This document shows, one piece after another, positions 1-7,318 of a stretch of DNA of 64,000 nt. Within the stretch, counting starts at the first letter, position 1, and every line of letters starts with the position of its first letter. The DNA lies in assembly GCF_000425185.1 (NCBI RefSeq), contig NZ_AULH01000008.1, forward strand, positions 62,001 to 126,000. The letters are read 5' to 3'. Under the pieces are notes generated by a model that saw nothing but the letters and a program-made list of their open reading frames with translations, had not been told where the DNA came from and did not search any database. This DNA is from Pleomorphomonas koreensis DSM 23070 (GTDB lineage: Bacteria > Pseudomonadota > Alphaproteobacteria > Rhizobiales > Pleomorphomonadaceae). A program made the position numbers and the translations under genes.

Positions 1-228
1 GGCGCCGGGGCGGTCGCGCCGTCCTTCGAGCTGGGCGGGGATCACCCTGGTGTCGTTGAACACCAGCGCGTCACCCGGCAACAGCAGATCGGCGAGGTCG
101 CGCGCCTGCCTGTTCTCGAAAGGCACGCCGGGCCTGACGACCAGAAGACGCGACGCGTCACGCGGTACGACTGGACGCAGGGCAATCCGCTCGGGCGGCA
201 GGTCGAAGTCGAAGTCTGAAACTTGCAT
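1..228 (-). CDS. queA: S-adenosylmethionine:tRNA ribosyltransferase-isomerase QueA, N-terminal part
   Basis: The first 76 codons of QueA are visible; the rest lies beyond the left edge. QueA transfers the ribosyl part of S-adenosylmethionine to 7-aminomethyl-7-deazaguanine in tRNA, the penultimate step of queuosine synthesis. The N-terminus starts [19 protein letters not shown] and carries the family stretch [20 protein letters not shown], both typical of QueA. The ATG at 228 is the only sensible start. In many Hyphomicrobiales queA follows gyrA-coaD-ppi-ppi directly; here about 4.8 kb of other genes lies between. Identification is by motif recall, with no search run. Confidence 0.93.
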   Translation of the reverse strand, partial: MQVSDFDFDLPPERIALRPVVPRDASRLLVVRPGVPFENRQARDLADLLLPGDALVFNDTRVIPAQLEGRRDRPGA

Positions 229-1134
229 GGCCCTGCATTAGGCAGCGCCGGTGCGAAAGGCAACCAGGATTCCGGCCTTGCAGGGCGGCGTCGGCGGGGG
301 GATCCATGATCGCCGCTCGGCCAAGCCGACAGCCTGTTTCCATCAACGACCGACCCGGAAGTCCGGCGGAGCGGCTTGGGGACTGCAACCCCGGTCAACC
401 GTGCAGGGCGACGGGTACCGGCTGCCATGGTTGCGGTCACCTCGATGTTTCAGGCCATGCCCAAGCGTGACGGGCGACGGCACAACAGCGCCCAGAAAAT
501 CCCGCAAGGCATGTATCGATCCTCGACCAAGCACGAAGCGCAATAACCTGCGTCGCTGCCGCCGCTGTTGTCGAACGTTACCGATCCACGCCCATGCACG
601 GGAGGCGCCGCCTGTCGACCCGCCGGCCACAACAGTCATCGGCCGTCCAGGTCCACGCCACCGCAGAGGGGTGGTGCGTCATTACCAGGTCCATACGGTC
701 CTGGTCGGCTGTTTTGCCCCATGTCGGTGCCACCCGCTACCTGAAGCGGGTCCAGCTCCGCCGGAGGTCTGTCGTCCCCTCCGTCGCGCGACATTCATAC
801 GGCGGTCCGCGCTCGTTCGGTCCTGTGACGGCATTGAGGAGCAGCGCAGGCCATATCCTTCGCCCTGCTTGCCACTCTCCTCCGCGCTCGAGACCACAAC
901 CGCCCACCTCTCGAAACGTTTTTTGTGAGTAGAGTTTATCTAAGATTTTACGCTTGCCGGCGGTTTCGGGGCCCGCCTGCTTACTACCGGCAGCGACCTA
1001 TGATAGAACACTTACAACGCAAGCAAACGACGAAAACTGCCAATCGCCGGCCCCGGCGGAACAGACCGTCTTGTCCTTTTCACGGCGAGCCGACCGCCGC
1101 CATCGCCTTAGCGCCTGCCCTGGAGCGTCCGAAC
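229..1134. other. Long intergenic region between divergent queA and HD-GYP gene
   Basis: About 900 bases without a convincing gene. Open frames here give arginine/proline/cysteine-rich translations with no recognisable motif, as expected of non-coding high-GC DNA. The stretch 918-1080 is clearly more AT-rich (T-run at 920-925, TTTATCTAAGATTTTA at 936-951), so a promoter for the HD-GYP gene is plausible there. No RNA family was recognised. Confidence 0.5.
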
Positions 1135-2316
1135 GTGGCCCACCCGAGATCCCCGTTGCGCATCACTGACAACGTTGTCGACACCGATCAGCGGCCGGCT
1201 GTCGTCCTGGAGCGCCTCGATCTCGAACTGCGGTTGAAGCTGATGCGGCAGGCGGCACCGGCCGCCGTGCTGGCCGAACGCCCGGACCTCGGCAGCGCGG
1301 CGGCTCTGATGCTGTCGGACCTCGGCTTCATCGCCGCGCCCTGGCGATCGGATGCGCCCGAGCCCGACCTCGACCACGGCCTGATGCTGATCGTTGGCGA
1401 CCGCTTCGCGCCGGACTTTCTCAACGACGTGCTGAACGGCCCCTGGACGGCCCGGCTCGACCGCGTCGTGCTGTTCGGCGACCGGCTCGGCGGCCGGACG
1501 CTGGCGGCGCTCGACGAGATCGGCTTTCCCTTCATCGTCAAGTCGCTGCCGACGCCCGAGCGGCTGGCCAGCATCCTGGCCCACGCCGATCCGTCGACGG
1601 CAGCGCTCCGCCAGTCGGCCGTCGCCCGCCGCACGGCGGCGGCGGCAGAGATCGAGACCGGCTCCGACCGCCTGTTCGGGCTTATTCGTGCCGGCGACCT
1701 CGGCGCCGCCATCGCCGAGGCGAAGGGCGCCTTCAACCATTTCGAAGCGCTGCTGGACAGCGCCGCCGCCGCCCACTGGCTGACCATCATCCAGAGCTAT
1801 CATGATGGCACCGCCCAGCATTGCAGCCTGGTGTCGGCCATCGCCATGCTGTTTGCGCGTGGCCTCGGCTTCTCGGCCGGCGACCAGCGCCGCCTGTTCG
1901 AGGCCGCGCATTTTCACGACGTCGGCAAGGTGCATGTGCCGCTTTCCGTCCTCGACAAGCCCGGCGCGCTCGATCCCGAGGAGCGGCGGGTGATGGAGAC
2001 CCACGCCAGGGCCGGCTACGACATGCTCGTCGGCAACGATGCGGTTTCTGGCGAAGTGGCCGAGGCGGCGCGCGATCATCATGAGTATCTCGATGGCACC
2101 GGCTATCCCTACGGCATAAGCGGACGCCGGATCACCGACATCACGCGCATGATCACCATCTGCGACATCTTCGCCGCCCTGATCGAACGCCGCGCCTACA
2201 AGGCGCCGAGAACGGCGCGCCAAGCCTATGCCATCATGCAATCGATGGACGGCAAGCTGGACGCCACGCTTCTCCGCGCCTTTTCGCCGATCGCCGAGAG
2301 CTGCTCGTCCGACTGA
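1135..2316 (+). CDS. HD-GYP domain protein, probable c-di-GMP phosphodiesterase
   Basis: The C-terminal half is an HD-GYP domain: HFHDVGKVHVP near residue 261 gives the HD pair and HHEYLDGTGYPYG near residue 315 gives the HHExxDGxGYP signature, so metal binding and c-di-GMP hydrolysis look intact. Residues 1-200 resemble a decayed response-regulator receiver: MLIVGD, then VVLFGD and FIVKSLP where a receiver would have its conserved lysine, but no clear phosphoacceptor aspartate. The start is uncertain. GTG at 1135 has a GGAG upstream and matches the beginning of coding-like composition; ATG at 1000 or GTG at 925 would add up to 70 arginine-rich residues. No signal peptide or membrane segment is seen, so it is probably cytoplasmic. 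Confidence 0.85.
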   Translation: MAHPRSPLRITDNVVDTDQRPAVVLERLDLELRLKLMRQAAPAAVLAERPDLGSAAALMLSDLGFIAAPWRSDAPEPDLDHGLMLIVGDRFAPDFLNDVLNGPWTARLDRVVLFGDRLGGRTLAALDEIGFPFIVKSLPTPERLASILAHADPSTAALRQSAVARRTAAAAEIETGSDRLFGLIRAGDLGAAIAEAKGAFNHFEALLDSAAAAHWLTIIQSYHDGTAQHCSLVSAIAMLFARGLGFSAGDQRRLFEAAHFHDVGKVHVPLSVLDKPGALDPEERRVMETHARAGYDMLVGNDAVSGEVAEAARDHHEYLDGTGYPYGISGRRITDITRMITICDIFAALIERRAYKAPRTARQAYAIMQSMDGKLDATLLRAFSPIAESCSSD

Positions 2317-2464
2317 CGGCAAAAATGCAGCGCTGCCCTTCCCTTGACGCGGGACGGCCATGAAAACGCCCAAAAAGATAAGGCGTCGCAGGAACTGCGA
2401 CTAGCGCACGGAAGGTTCATCGGCTAAACCGCATGCCGAAAAGTCCAAAAGACAAGGACCAACC

Positions 2465-3106
2465 ATGCTCGAATGGTTCCGCAAGCTCCTCCCGCACGAG
2501 GAGCAGTTCTTCGCCCTGTTCGCCCAGCATTCCGAAACCGTAGTTACCGCCGCCCACTCGCTGAACGCTCTTTTGTCGGGCGATGACCGCGATCGCCGCA
2601 TCGCCGAGATCGTCGCGCTCGAGGACAGGGCCGACGGCATCACCCGCGAGGTGCTGCTGGCCGTCCGGCGCAGCTTCATCACGCCGTTCGATCGCAACGA
2701 CATCAAAGACCTCATCCAGTCGATGGACGACACCATCGACACCATGCACCGCGTGGTGAAGACCATCCTGCTGTTCGAGCAGCAGGTCTTCGATCCCGGC
2801 ATGCGCGACATGGGCGCCGACATCGTCCAGGCTTCCCGGTTGGTCGCCGAGGCGATTCCGCTCCTGAAGAGCGTCGGCACCAACGCCCCGCGCCTGACGG
2901 CGCTGTCGGAGGAAGTGACGCGCGTCGAAGGCCACTCGGACTTCTTGCATGAGAACGGGCTGAAGGACCTCTACCGGCGCCACGGCGTCGGCAACGCCAT
3001 GGGCTACATCATCGGCAGCCAGATCTACGGCGAGCTGGAGAAGGTGCTCGACCGCTTTGAGGACGTCGCCAAGGAAATCAGCGGCATCGTGATCGAGAAC
3101 GTCTGA
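2465..3106 (+). CDS. DUF47 (PhoU-like) phosphate transport accessory protein
   Basis: A 213-residue, all-helical protein of the DUF47/TIGR00153 family, which is PhoU-like and almost always encoded next to PiT transporters, where it is thought to control the transporter or phosphate homeostasis. Visible traits are the start MLEWFRKLLPHEEQFF and the segments LEDRADGITREVL and FITPFDRNDIKDLIQSMDD, which are characteristic of the family. An AAGGA lies about 8 nt before the ATG. Its stop overlaps the start of the next gene by one base (TGATG), so translation is likely coupled to the permease. Confidence 0.93.
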   Translation: MLEWFRKLLPHEEQFFALFAQHSETVVTAAHSLNALLSGDDRDRRIAEIVALEDRADGITREVLLAVRRSFITPFDRNDIKDLIQSMDDTIDTMHRVVKTILLFEQQVFDPGMRDMGADIVQASRLVAEAIPLLKSVGTNAPRLTALSEEVTRVEGHSDFLHENGLKDLYRRHGVGNAMGYIIGSQIYGELEKVLDRFEDVAKEISGIVIENV

Positions 3107-4107
3107 TGGAGACGCTGGCCTTCCCTCTCCTCGTCGGCCTGATCGGCATCGCGCTGCTGTTCGACTTCCTGAACGGCCTGCACGATGCCGCCAATTCCAT
3201 CGCCACCATCGTGTCGACGCGCGTCTTGAGGCCGCAATACGCGGTGTTCTGGGCGGCCTTCTTCAACTTCATCGCCTTCCTGTTCTTCGGTCTGCACGTG
3301 GCGACGACGCTCGGCAAGGGCATCATCGATCCCGGCATCGTCACGCCGCACGTGGTGTTCGCGGCGCTGATGGGCGCCATCACCTGGAACGTCATCACCT
3401 GGCTGGCCGGCATTCCCTCCTCGTCCTCGCACGCGCTGGTCGGCGGTCTGGTCGGCGCCGGCCTCGCCAAGACCGGCTTCAGCGCCATCGTCTGGGGCGG
3501 TCTCCTGAAGACGGCGGCCGCCATCTTCCTGTCGCCGGCCTTCGGCTTCTTCCTGGCGCTGATGCTGGTGCTGGTGGTGTCCTGGACCTTCGTCAAGCGT
3601 ACGCCGTTCGCCGTCGACAAGACCTTCCGGCACTTGCAGTTCGTTTCAGCCTCGCTCTACTCGCTCGGCCATGGCGGCAACGACGCGCAGAAGACCATGG
3701 GCATCATCGCCGTGCTGCTCTATTCGCAGGGCTACCTCGGCGGCGAGTTCCACGTGCCCTTCTGGGTGGTGATCGCCTGCCAGACGGCCATGGCGCTCGG
3801 CACGCTGATGGGCGGCTGGCGAATCGTCCACACCATGGGCTCGAAGATCACCCGCCTCAACCCCATGCAGGGCTTCTGCGCCGAAACCGGCGGCGCCATC
3901 ACCCTGTTCGTCGCCACGCACTTCGGCATTCCCGTGTCGACGACGCACACCATCACCGGCGCCATCGTCGGCGTCGGCGCCGCCCGCCGGGTGTCGGCGG
4001 TGCGCTGGGGCATCGCCGGCAATATCGTCATCGCCTGGGTCATCACCATGCCGGCCGGTGCCGCCATCGCCGCCGCCGCCTACTGGCTGGTCGACCTGTT
4101 CGTCTGA
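3106..4107 (+). CDS. Inorganic phosphate transporter, PiT family
   Basis: A 333-residue membrane permease of the PiT family, which moves metal-phosphate complexes or phosphate with protons or sodium. The two inverted-repeat PiT signatures are visible: GLHDAANSIATIVSTRVL near residue 24 and HGGNDAQKTMGIIAVLL near residue 188, with about ten hydrophobic segments. It is translationally coupled to the DUF47 gene upstream, the usual low-affinity phosphate uptake pair. The last 28 bases overlap the convergent DUF817 gene tail to tail. No pho box was recognised upstream of the pair. Confidence 0.95.
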   Translation: METLAFPLLVGLIGIALLFDFLNGLHDAANSIATIVSTRVLRPQYAVFWAAFFNFIAFLFFGLHVATTLGKGIIDPGIVTPHVVFAALMGAITWNVITWLAGIPSSSSHALVGGLVGAGLAKTGFSAIVWGGLLKTAAAIFLSPAFGFFLALMLVLVVSWTFVKRTPFAVDKTFRHLQFVSASLYSLGHGGNDAQKTMGIIAVLLYSQGYLGGEFHVPFWVVIACQTAMALGTLMGGWRIVHTMGSKITRLNPMQGFCAETGGAITLFVATHFGIPVSTTHTITGAIVGVGAARRVSAVRWGIAGNIVIAWVITMPAGAAIAAAAYWLVDLFV

Positions 4108-4991
4108 GCCGCGTCCTCGCCGCCGGGCCGCGCCTCGGGCGGGCGCGGCAGCAGGACGAGCGTGACCAGCGTGAAGCTCACGAACAGCAAGAGATACCAG
4201 GACCCCATCTTGCCGAGCGAGACGGGGTGCCAGACCGCCTGCCCCGGATAGAGCCAGGTGCCGGTGACGGTGCCGACGTTCTCCGCCACCCACATGAAAA
4301 AGCTGGTCAGGACGGCGGCGAGGACGAGCGGCATCCAGCGAGGTGCCCGATCGACCGTGTAGTAGATCCTCACCCGCCCGTAGAGAAGCGCCGTTGCCGC
4401 GAACAGAAGCCAGCGGGCGTCGAAAAAGAAGTGATGGGCAAAGAAGTTGGCGTAGATCGCCAGCGATAGCACGATGGTGCGGACACGCTTGGGGAAATCG
4501 GTGAACCGCATGTCGAAGACGCGGATCGCGCGCGCCATGTAGCTACCGACCGAGCCGTACATGAAGCCGGAGAACAGCGGCACCCCGGCGATCGCCATGA
4601 CCGCCGGCTCCGGATAGGTCCAGGACCCCATGTGGACCTTGAAGATTTCCATGGCGGTGCCGACGACATGGTAGACGGCGATGACCTTCACCTCGGACAA
4701 GCTCTCGAGGCGAAAGGCCAGCATCAGAAGCTGGACCGTCAGCGCGAAGACGAACAGGGCATCGTAGCGATGGATCGGCCAGCCCGCCGGCCAGAGATAT
4801 TTCGTGGCGATCAGCGCCGACAGCATCACCCCGCCGAACAGGCACGCCCAAGCCTGCTTCAGGCCGAACAGCAGGAATTCGGCGACCGGCGGCGGCAGGC
4901 GCGCCAGCAGGCGCCTCAAGGCCAGACGCAGCGGCTCCAGCAAAGGTCCGGTGGCATGCTCCGGCGCGGAAAGAATGACCGCCTCCGTCAA
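4080..4991 (-). CDS. DUF817 family integral membrane protein
   Basis: A polytopic membrane protein of about 300 residues with roughly eight hydrophobic segments, recognised as DUF817 by KVHMGSWTYPEPAVMAIAGV and the run FFAHHFFFDARWLLF. The function of the family is unknown. The longest frame begins at 5027, but that end lies inside the rho-independent terminator of the cyclophilin gene upstream (4990-5024). The true start is therefore probably TTG at 4991, TTG at 4943, or another unusual codon; a GGAGG sits at 4979-4987 on this strand. It converges on the PiT gene with a 28-base overlap. Start confidence is low, family confidence high. Confidence 0.85.
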   Translation of the reverse strand: MTEAVILSAPEHATGPLLEPLRLALRRLLARLPPPVAEFLLFGLKQAWACLFGGVMLSALIATKYLWPAGWPIHRYDALFVFALTVQLLMLAFRLESLSEVKVIAVYHVVGTAMEIFKVHMGSWTYPEPAVMAIAGVPLFSGFMYGSVGSYMARAIRVFDMRFTDFPKRVRTIVLSLAIYANFFAHHFFFDARWLLFAATALLYGRVRIYYTVDRAPRWMPLVLAAVLTSFFMWVAENVGTVTGTWLYPGQAVWHPVSLGKMGSWYLLLFVSFTLVTLVLLPRPPEARPGGEDAAQTNRSTSQ

Positions 4992-5024
4992 AAAAACGCC
5001 GACGGGAGAGAACTCTCGTCGGCG
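4990..5024 (-). terminator. Rho-independent terminator after cytoplasmic cyclophilin gene
   Basis: Reading the minus strand, CGCCGACG pairs with CGTCGGCG (arms 4997-5004 and 5017-5024), with GAGA/TCTC extending the stem, followed directly by seven T. It lies 22 bases behind the stop of the gene ending at 5046. Confidence 0.9.
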
Positions 5025-5045
5025 CAAGCTCGAATCGGGCAGGCG

Positions 5046-5522
5046 TCAGGCCGCGTCAGCCGCCACGACCACCGAAATGATCTTGTCGGGATCGCGCACC
5101 GGCTCGCCGCGCTTGATCTTGTCGACGTTCTCCATGCCCTCGATCACCTTGCCCCAGACGGTATACTGCTTGTCGAGGAAGCGGGCGTCGTCGAAGCAGA
5201 TGAAGAACTGCGAGTTGGCCGAGTTGGGGTTCATGGCGCGGGCCATGGACACCGTGCCGCGCACGTGCGGCTCGGCGTTGAACTCCTGCTTCAGGTCCGG
5301 ATACTGCGAGCCGCCGGTGCCGGTGCCCTGCGGGCAACCGGTCTGGGCCATGAAGCCGTCGATCACCCGGTGGAAGACGATGCCGTCGTAGAACTTCTCA
5401 CGCACCAGCTTCTTGATGTGGGCGACGTGATTGGGCGCAAGGTCGGGCCGCATCTCGATGACGACGGTGCCCTTGGTGGTTTCCATGACGAGGGTGTTCT
5501 CGGGATCCTTGATATCGGCCAC
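5046..5522 (-). CDS. ppiB: Peptidyl-prolyl cis-trans isomerase, cytoplasmic cyclophilin
   Basis: A 158-residue cyclophilin without a signal sequence. It catalyses proline cis-trans isomerisation during folding in the cytosol. Cyclophilin core motifs are present: FHRVIDGFMAQTGCPQGTG, with the catalytic Arg in FHRV, and NSANSQFFICF. The start is GTG at 5522 preceded by a strong AAAGGAGG. It sits 66 bases behind a second, secreted cyclophilin gene on the same strand and ends at a strong terminator. The paired cyclophilins downstream of coaD are a conserved arrangement in Hyphomicrobiales. Confidence 0.95.
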   Translation of the reverse strand: MADIKDPENTLVMETTKGTVVIEMRPDLAPNHVAHIKKLVREKFYDGIVFHRVIDGFMAQTGCPQGTGTGGSQYPDLKQEFNAEPHVRGTVSMARAMNPNSANSQFFICFDDARFLDKQYTVWGKVIEGMENVDKIKRGEPVRDPDKIISVVVAADAA

Positions 5523-5588
5523 GCGGGCCTCCTTTCGGCTCTGGTTGCCGGCGTGCCTCTAGCACGGCCGGGCGGAAAGTTCGATCGG

Positions 5589-6122
5589 TCAGTTCGGATC
5601 GGAGGCGAGGCGCGCCTTGACGATCTTGTCCGGATTGGCCGGCGGCTCGCCGCGGTTGATCTTGTCGACGATGTCCATGCCGTCGGTCACCTCGCCCCAG
5701 ACGGTATACTGGCCGTCCAGGAAGCTGCCGTCGGCGAACATGATGAAGAACTGCGAGTTGGCGCTGTTCGGGTCCTGGGCGCGCGCCATGCCGACGGTGC
5801 CGCGGCCGAAATGCGCCTTGGAGAACTCGGCCGGAATGTCGGGCAGCTTGGAGCCGCCCATGCCGGTGCCGGTGGGATCGCCGGTCTGGGCCATGAAGCC
5901 CTCGATCACCCGGTGGAAGATGATGCCGTCGTAGAAGTGCTGGCCGACCAGCGTCTTGATCTGCGCCACGTGCTTGGGCGCCAGATCGGGCCGAAGCTCG
6001 ATCGTCACCTTGCCCTTGCTGGTCTCCAGGATCAGCGTGTTGTCGGGCGAGGCGGCCCAAGCGCCGCTTGCCAGAACGAGGCTGGTGGCGGCGAGCGCCG
6101 CGAGAAAGGTCCTGCGGATCAC
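5589..6122 (-). CDS. Peptidyl-prolyl cis-trans isomerase, periplasmic cyclophilin
   Basis: A 177-residue cyclophilin with a signal peptide: charged MIRRTF, a hydrophobic stretch LAALAATSLVLASGAWA, and probable cleavage after AWA near residue 23. The mature part contains FHRVIEGFMAQTGDPTG and NSANSQFFIMF, so it should be active in the periplasm. The start is GTG at 6122 with GGGAG six bases upstream. It lies 33 bases behind the coaD stop and is likely cotranscribed with coaD and the next cyclophilin gene. The two cyclophilins are close in sequence and look like a tandem duplication with different targeting. Confidence 0.94.
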   Translation of the reverse strand: MIRRTFLAALAATSLVLASGAWAASPDNTLILETSKGKVTIELRPDLAPKHVAQIKTLVGQHFYDGIIFHRVIEGFMAQTGDPTGTGMGGSKLPDIPAEFSKAHFGRGTVGMARAQDPNSANSQFFIMFADGSFLDGQYTVWGEVTDGMDIVDKINRGEPPANPDKIVKARLASDPN

Positions 6123-6155
6123 ATCGATCTCCCTGCTTCTTAATGTGCCGATTCT

Positions 6156-6653
6156 TCAGCCGGCCGGATAGCGGGCGCGGAGTTTGTCCGCAACCTGCGG
6201 CGGAACGAAGGCAGTTATGTCGCCGCCGAGACGGGCGATCTGCTTGACGAGGCTGGACGCCACGTGGCGGACGCCCGACGAGGCGCCGAAATAGATGGTG
6301 TCGATCTCCGGCGCCAGCACCGCGTTCATGCCGGCCATGCCCACCTCGACGTCCAGGTCGGAGCTGTTGCGGATGCCGCGCACCAGCACGCGGGCGCCGT
6401 GCCGGCGGGCAATGTCGACGACCAGATCGGCGAAAGTCACCACTTCGATGCGGCCGCCGGTCCGGCCGGCGATCGGCACCACCAGCTCGCGCAGCATGGC
6501 TTCGCGCTCGGCGGCGTCGAACTCGCCCTTCTTCTCGTGGTGGATGCCGATGGCCACGACGAGCGTGCCGAACAGGCGCGAGGCGCGCTCGATCACGTCG
6601 AGATGGCCGTAGGTGGCCGGGTCGAAGGAGCCGGCGTAGAGGGCGGTCGTCAT
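6156..6653 (-). CDS. coaD: Phosphopantetheine adenylyltransferase CoaD
   Basis: CoaD transfers the adenylyl group of ATP to 4'-phosphopantetheine, giving dephospho-CoA. The 165-residue length is normal. The N-terminus YAGSFDPATYGHLDVIERA carries the nucleotidyltransferase TxGH motif, and the C-terminal ISSR-like region appears as GVRHVASSLVKQIA. The ATG at 6653 with TCAGGACA upstream is preferred over the longest frame (from 6710), whose extra residues are not family-like. It is followed by the two cyclophilin genes on the same strand. Confidence 0.96.
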   Translation of the reverse strand: MTTALYAGSFDPATYGHLDVIERASRLFGTLVVAIGIHHEKKGEFDAAEREAMLRELVVPIAGRTGGRIEVVTFADLVVDIARRHGARVLVRGIRNSSDLDVEVGMAGMNAVLAPEIDTIYFGASSGVRHVASSLVKQIARLGGDITAFVPPQVADKLRARYPAG

Positions 6654-6878
6654 GGTTGTCCTGAATAGCCCTTTCCCCGGCCGTTCACAACTCCGCCTCG
6701 CCTGCCGCAACCGCCGACGGAGGAACGTTCGATGCCATCGGCATTTGGTCGCATTAACGGCTGATTAAGCATTAGCGCCGATGCCTTCAATGCTCATCAT
6801 CGCGTTAACTGCCGCGTAACGATCCCGCCCGAAACTCGACCTTCACAGGTAGGTCTCGTGAATGGAAGGCGGCCTGAC

Positions 6879-7127
6879 ATGACGAAGCACGGTACCCTGC
6901 GCATGAAGAAGATGGCCCTCGTCATGGCCGGTCTTTCCGCGGCCGTTCTGTCGATCGGCGCCACCGAACCGATGTTCCCCGAACTCGGGCGCGGCGATCA
7001 GGCGTCGGACGTCAGCCGTTGCGCCACCGAAACCGTCGACGGCCTCAAGGTCTGCGCCAGGGAGGCGCACGCGACCAGCGGCATCACGATCACCACCGTC
7101 GCGGCGGGTCTCACCATCGTGGAGTGA
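6879..7127 (+). CDS. Small secreted protein of unknown function
   Basis: An 82-residue product with an apparent signal peptide: MTKHGTLRMKKMALVMAGLS, then a hydrophobic core ending near AVLSIGATE. The mature part is about 50 residues and contains two cysteines (SRCATETV and LKVCAREA) that could form a disulfide. A GGAAGG lies 8 bases before the ATG at 6879. It is divergent from coaD and followed by a strong hairpin terminator on its own strand, both of which support a real gene. No family was recognised. Confidence 0.65.
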   Translation: MTKHGTLRMKKMALVMAGLSAAVLSIGATEPMFPELGRGDQASDVSRCATETVDGLKVCAREAHATSGITITTVAAGLTIVE

Positions 7128-7233
7128 CCGGTCATCAGGGCATGTCCGCGCGCAAAGCCGATTGCCGCCTTTGCCGGAATGCCCTGGAAGACGACGGACG
7201 ATCGGGGCCGGCGAGCCCCGGCCAGATGCGGCA

Positions 7234-7276
7234 AGGGCGCAAGACGGCAGGCCCCGTCTTGCGCCCTCTCCTTTTG
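7234..7276 (+). terminator. Rho-independent terminator after small secreted protein gene
   Basis: A perfect 14-bp stem, AGGGCGCAAGACGG (7234-7247) with CCGTCTTGCGCCCT (7254-7267), a six-base loop, then CTCCTTTT. It lies about 105 bases behind the stop at 7127. The T-tract is on the plus strand, so it does not serve gyrA, which comes from the other side. Confidence 0.85.
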
Positions 7277-7318
7277 TCGGTCAGGCGGCGGCCGGCGTTT
7301 CCGCCGGCCGGCCGATCA

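Noticed and set aside
251-928. 225-residue plus-strand frame behind queA
   Set aside because: Arginine-, proline- and cysteine-rich composition, no motif and no ribosome-binding site; typical chance frame in high-GC DNA.
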